This document shows positions 61,163 to 64,000 of a stretch of DNA of 64,000 bases, one piece after another; position 1 is the first letter of the stretch; each line of letters begins with the position of its first letter. The notes below the pieces were generated by a model. The model did no database searches. It saw nothing but the letters and a program-made list of their open reading frames with translations, and had not been told where the DNA came from. A program made the translations under genes and the position numbers. This DNA comes from Saccharopolyspora sp. SCSIO 74807. Lineage in GTDB: Bacteria > Actinomycetota > Actinomycetes > Mycobacteriales > Pseudonocardiaceae. The DNA is taken from assembly GCF_037023755.1 (NCBI RefSeq), contig NZ_CP146100.1, positions 3,168,001 through 3,232,000 on the forward strand, in the 5' to 3' direction.

Positions 61163-62139
61163 TCCCGTTCGACTACGAGCGCGCCACGGACGCCGCGGGC
61201 GCGGTTGCGACGGTGGCGCGGAACCCGAACGCGCGGTTCCTCGCCGGGGGCACGAACCTGGTGGATCACTTGAAGCTGGGGGTGAGCGAGCCGGAGCTGC
61301 TGGTCGACGTGTCGCGGCTGCCGTTCGGCGAGGTCCAGGAGCAGGACGGCGTGGTCCGGGCGGGCGCGTCGGTGCGCAACAGCGAGCTCGCCGCGCACCC
61401 GCTGATCCGGCAGCGGTTCCCGGTGCTGGCGCAGGCATTGCTGGCCGGCGCCTCCGGGCAGCTGCGCAACCTCGCCACGACCGGCGGGAACCTGCTGCAG
61501 CGCACCCGCTGCCCGTACTTCCAGGACGTCACGACACCGTGCAACAAGCGGGAACCCGGCTCCGGATGTTCGGCGATCAGCGGGCACAACCGCGACATGG
61601 CGATCCTCGGGTCGTCCGAGCAGTGCGTGGCCACGCACCCGTCGGACATGGCGGTGGCGATGACGGCGCTGGACGCGGTGGTGCGGATACAGGGCGTCGA
61701 TGGCGAACGAACCGTCCCGGTCGCGGAGTTCCACCGGTTGCCCGGGGATTCACCGGAGCGCGACACGGTGCTGCAGCACGGCGAGCTCATAACCGCGGTC
61801 GATATCCCTGGAGCCGCGCCGATTTCCGCTTACCGCAAAGTGCGGGACCGCGCTTCGTACGCGTTCGCGCTCGTTTCGGTGGCCGCGGTCGTCGACATGG
61901 CCGGCGGCGTGGTGCAGGACGTGCGGCTCGCGCTGGGCGGTTTGGCGCACAAGCCGTGGCGGGCGCGGCGCGCCGAAGCCGCGCTGCGCGGAAGCCGCGC
62001 CACCGAGCAAGCGTTCCGGGAGGCCGCCGAGGCCGAGCTGGCCGACGCGAGCCCGCTCGCGGGCAACGCCTTCAAAGTCCCGATGGCCAAGAACACGATC
62101 GTCGCCGCGCTGCGCGACCTGACCGGGGAGCAGCGATGA
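61159..62139 (+). CDS. FAD subunit of a PaoABC-type molybdenum hydroxylase with extra Fe-S site
   Basis: 326 residues. FAD-binding F-L-A-G-G-T-N-L near 28 and A-T-T-G-G-N-L-L near 107. Between them and the C-terminal domain lie C118, C128, C137 and C156 (C-P-Y-F-Q-D ... P-C-N-K-R ... G-S-G-C-S-A ... Q-C-V-A-T-H), the insert that carries a [4Fe-4S] cluster in PaoB/YagS and separates it from classical xanthine dehydrogenase. Coupled to both neighbours by four-base overlaps. Confidence 0.93.
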   Translation: MIPFDYERATDAAGAVATVARNPNARFLAGGTNLVDHLKLGVSEPELLVDVSRLPFGEVQEQDGVVRAGASVRNSELAAHPLIRQRFPVLAQALLAGASGQLRNLATTGGNLLQRTRCPYFQDVTTPCNKREPGSGCSAISGHNRDMAILGSSEQCVATHPSDMAVAMTALDAVVRIQGVDGERTVPVAEFHRLPGDSPERDTVLQHGELITAVDIPGAAPISAYRKVRDRASYAFALVSVAAVVDMAGGVVQDVRLALGGLAHKPWRARRAEAALRGSRATEQAFREAAEAELADASPLAGNAFKVPMAKNTIVAALRDLTGEQR

Positions 62140-64000
62140 CCGAGCAGCTGGAGCGCAACGCAATCGGGACGTCACTGGAACGCCTCGACGGCCACGCCAA
62201 GGTGACCGGCACGGCGGCCTACGCCTACGAACAACCGGTCCGCGAACCGCTCTACGTGCATCCCGTGCAGGCCACGGTCGCGCGCGGGCGCATCCGCCAC
62301 ATCGACACCGACGCCGCCGAGGACCTCGAAGGCGTCGCCGCTGTCCTCACCCACCTGAACGCACCGCGCCTGGCCACCGGCGACGACCCGGAGATGTGGG
62401 TGCTGCAGTCCGATCGCATCGCGTTCCGCGGCCAGCTGATCGGCGCGGTGCTCGCCGAAGCACCGGAGGTCGCCAGGCAGGCGGCCGGTCTGGTGCGGAT
62501 CGACTACGAGCAGGAACAGCACGACGTGGTGCTGCGCAGCAACTACGAACGGCTCTACGCGCCGGAGATCGTCAACGGGGGCTTCGGCACCGACACGCAC
62601 TCGGGCGAGGTCGAAAGCGTCGAGCCCGACGTGCTGGTCGACCGGACCTACACGACCCCGATGGAGCACAACAACCCGATGGAGCCGCACACCAGCGTCG
62701 CCATCTGGCGGGACGGCTCGTTGACGCTCTACGACTCCACGCAGGGCGTGTTCGCCACGAGGTCCCGGCTCGCACCCGTGCTCGGTCTGGAAGAGCAACG
62801 CGTGCGCGTGATCTCGCCGTACGTCGGAGGCGGTTTCGGCTCGAAGGGCACCGCGCACGCGCACAACGTCCTCGCCGCGCTGGCGGCCCGCGTGGCCGGG
62901 GGCAGGCCGGTGAAGCTGGCCCTGACCCGGCAGCAGATGTTCGACCTGGTCGGGCACCGCACGCCGACGATCCAGCACGTGCGGCTCGGCGCCGGCCGCG
63001 ACGGCACGCTGTCGCTGGTGACCCACGACGTCGTCGAGCACACCTCGACGGTGCAGGAGTTCGCCGAACAGACCGCGGTGGCCACCAGGACCATGTATCC
63101 CGCGCCGAACCGCCGCACCACGCACCGGCTGGCCGCGCTGGACGTGCCGGTGCCGTTCTGGATGCGCGCTCCCGGGGAGGCTCCGGGCATGTTCGCGACC
63201 GAGGTCGCGATGGACGAATTGGCCGAGGCTTGCGGACTCGATCCGATCGAGCTGCGCCTGCGCAACGAGCCCGACGTCGACCCGGAATCCGGCCTGCCGT
63301 ATTCGGCGCGGAACCTGGCGCGCTGCCTGCGGGAGGGCGCCGAGCGGTTCGGCTGGCCCGGCCGGGATCCCCGCCCGCGTGCCCGGCGGGACGGGAACTG
63401 GCTGATCGGTACCGGCGTCGCGAGTTCGACGTATCCGCGGTTCACCTTCCCCGGTTCGGTCGCCGACATCCGGTTCAGCGGCGGGCGCTACGAGGTCCGC
63501 ATCGGCGCCGCGGACATCGGCACCGGGACTTGGACGGCGTTGACGCAGGTCGCAGCGGACGCGCTCGGCTGCCCGGTGGAATCGGTGCGGTTGCAGCTCG
63601 GCGACACCGACCTGCCGGTGGCGACTGTGGAAGGTGGTTCCTCGGGGCTGTCGTCCTGGGGTGCGACGATCGTCGACGCCGCCCGCCGGTTCCGGGAGAA
63701 GTTCGGCACCGACCCTTCCGATGGGGACGAGGCGGACGGCATGACGCCGGACAACCCGGATGACGACCGGTTCTCCATGCATTCGTTCGGCGCGATCTTC
63801 GCCGAGGCCCGGGTCAACGCCGACACCGGTGAAGTCCGGGTGCCGCGAATGCTCGGCGTGTTCTCGGTGGGGCAGGTGATCAATCCGACCACGGCGCGTT
63901 CGCAGCTGCTCGGCGGTATGACGATGGGGCTGTCGATGGCGCTGCACGAGGAAAGCGTGCTGGACCCGCGGTTCGGCCACGTCATCAACCGCGACTTCGC
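62136..64000 (+). CDS. molybdopterin-binding large subunit of aldehyde oxidoreductase/xanthine dehydrogenase family, cut by window end
   Basis: About 621 residues of a normally 700-750-residue subunit. D-G-H-A-K-V-T-G-T-A-A-Y-A near 20, the family T-P-M-E-H-N-N-P-M-E-P-H near 176 and G-G-G-F-G-S-K-G near 230 are the molybdenum-cofactor contacts, with A-P-G-E-A-P-G-M near 350. Oxidises an aldehyde or N-heterocycle with water as oxygen source. No stop before 64000; the catalytic Glu near the C-terminus is outside the window. ATG 62136 overlaps the FAD-subunit stop. Confidence 0.93.
   Translation, partial: MTEQLERNAIGTSLERLDGHAKVTGTAAYAYEQPVREPLYVHPVQATVARGRIRHIDTDAAEDLEGVAAVLTHLNAPRLATGDDPEMWVLQSDRIAFRGQLIGAVLAEAPEVARQAAGLVRIDYEQEQHDVVLRSNYERLYAPEIVNGGFGTDTHSGEVESVEPDVLVDRTYTTPMEHNNPMEPHTSVAIWRDGSLTLYDSTQGVFATRSRLAPVLGLEEQRVRVISPYVGGGFGSKGTAHAHNVLAALAARVAGGRPVKLALTRQQMFDLVGHRTPTIQHVRLGAGRDGTLSLVTHDVVEHTSTVQEFAEQTAVATRTMYPAPNRRTTHRLAALDVPVPFWMRAPGEAPGMFATEVAMDELAEACGLDPIELRLRNEPDVDPESGLPYSARNLARCLREGAERFGWPGRDPRPRARRDGNWLIGTGVASSTYPRFTFPGSVADIRFSGGRYEVRIGAADIGTGTWTALTQVAADALGCPVESVRLQLGDTDLPVATVEGGSSGLSSWGATIVDAARRFREKFGTDPSDGDEADGMTPDNPDDDRFSMHSFGAIFAEARVNADTGEVRVPRMLGVFSVGQVINPTTARSQLLGGMTMGLSMALHEESVLDPRFGHVINRDF

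Noticed and set aside
62172-63980. A 602-codon antisense frame over the molybdopterin subunit
   Set aside because: The plus strand carries the molybdenum-cofactor motifs and is coupled to the upstream genes; the antisense product is Arg/His/Gly noise.

Overview
The window is chromosomal DNA of a high-GC actinobacterium, most likely from the Pseudonocardiales (Saccharopolyspora/Amycolatopsis type). Pointers are GTG and TTG starts, GGAGG-type ribosome binding sites, a fasR-fabD-fabH-acpP-fabF fatty-acid block, an aceE / DUF3052 / AhpE / tRNA-Val(UAC) block, WhiB, DUF397/Scr1 remnants, WXG100-type proteins, a DUF574 methyltransferase and an F420-type luciferase-like oxidoreductase. The species call is inference.

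Layout. 1-4138: the FAS-II operon on the minus strand (fabF cut by the window edge) with its PucR-type regulator FasR. 4337-9252: a signal-less amidase, then a hydroxyquinol-type ring-cleavage set (intradiol dioxygenase, maleylacetate reductase, flavin phenol hydroxylase). 9443-15114: DUF3263, a PnuC-like protein, aceE, DUF3052, AhpE-type peroxiredoxin and tRNA-Val. 15349-20947: a tight six-gene minus-strand operon (ectoine-synthase-like cupin, nucleoside-deoxyribosyltransferase-like protein, dihydroorotate-dehydrogenase-like flavoenzyme, creatininase-like hydrolase, ATP-grasp ligase, MFS exporter) directly downstream of the tRNA. It looks like an undescribed small-molecule pathway. 21448-25814: a possible IS remnant, TetR, an SDR with a perfect palindromic operator, and a rifampicin-phosphotransferase-like enzyme. 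25933-38445: an eleven-gene minus-strand aromatic catabolic operon, with a LysR regulator diverging from it. 39565-50266: Tat-exported GH43-like protein, DUF574 methyltransferase, TetR/LLM pair, M20 amidohydrolase, OFA antiporter with its small partner, and DUF485 plus acetate-type symporter. 50401-60299: Scr1/DUF397 remnant, WhiB, then a WXG100-linked polymorphic toxin cassette. 60665-64000: a three-subunit molybdenum hydroxylase of PaoABC type, cut by the window edge.

The two most striking regions are the toxin cassette and the six-gene operon. The 1,940-residue toxin carries two candidate enzyme domains, an ADP-ribosyltransferase-like one (R1140, S-x-T-S, E1208-x-E1210) and a papain-like Cys-His-Asp one (C1451/C1454, H1531, D1546). 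The next gene encodes a candidate immunity protein whose C-terminal half has the ADP-ribosylglycohydrolase fold signature but lacks the metal-binding aspartates in both hallmark motifs. It would therefore act by binding rather than by reversing the modification. The six-gene operon combines five enzymes of ring-forming, ring-opening or pyrimidine-type families with an exporter, a combination I cannot match to a known pathway.
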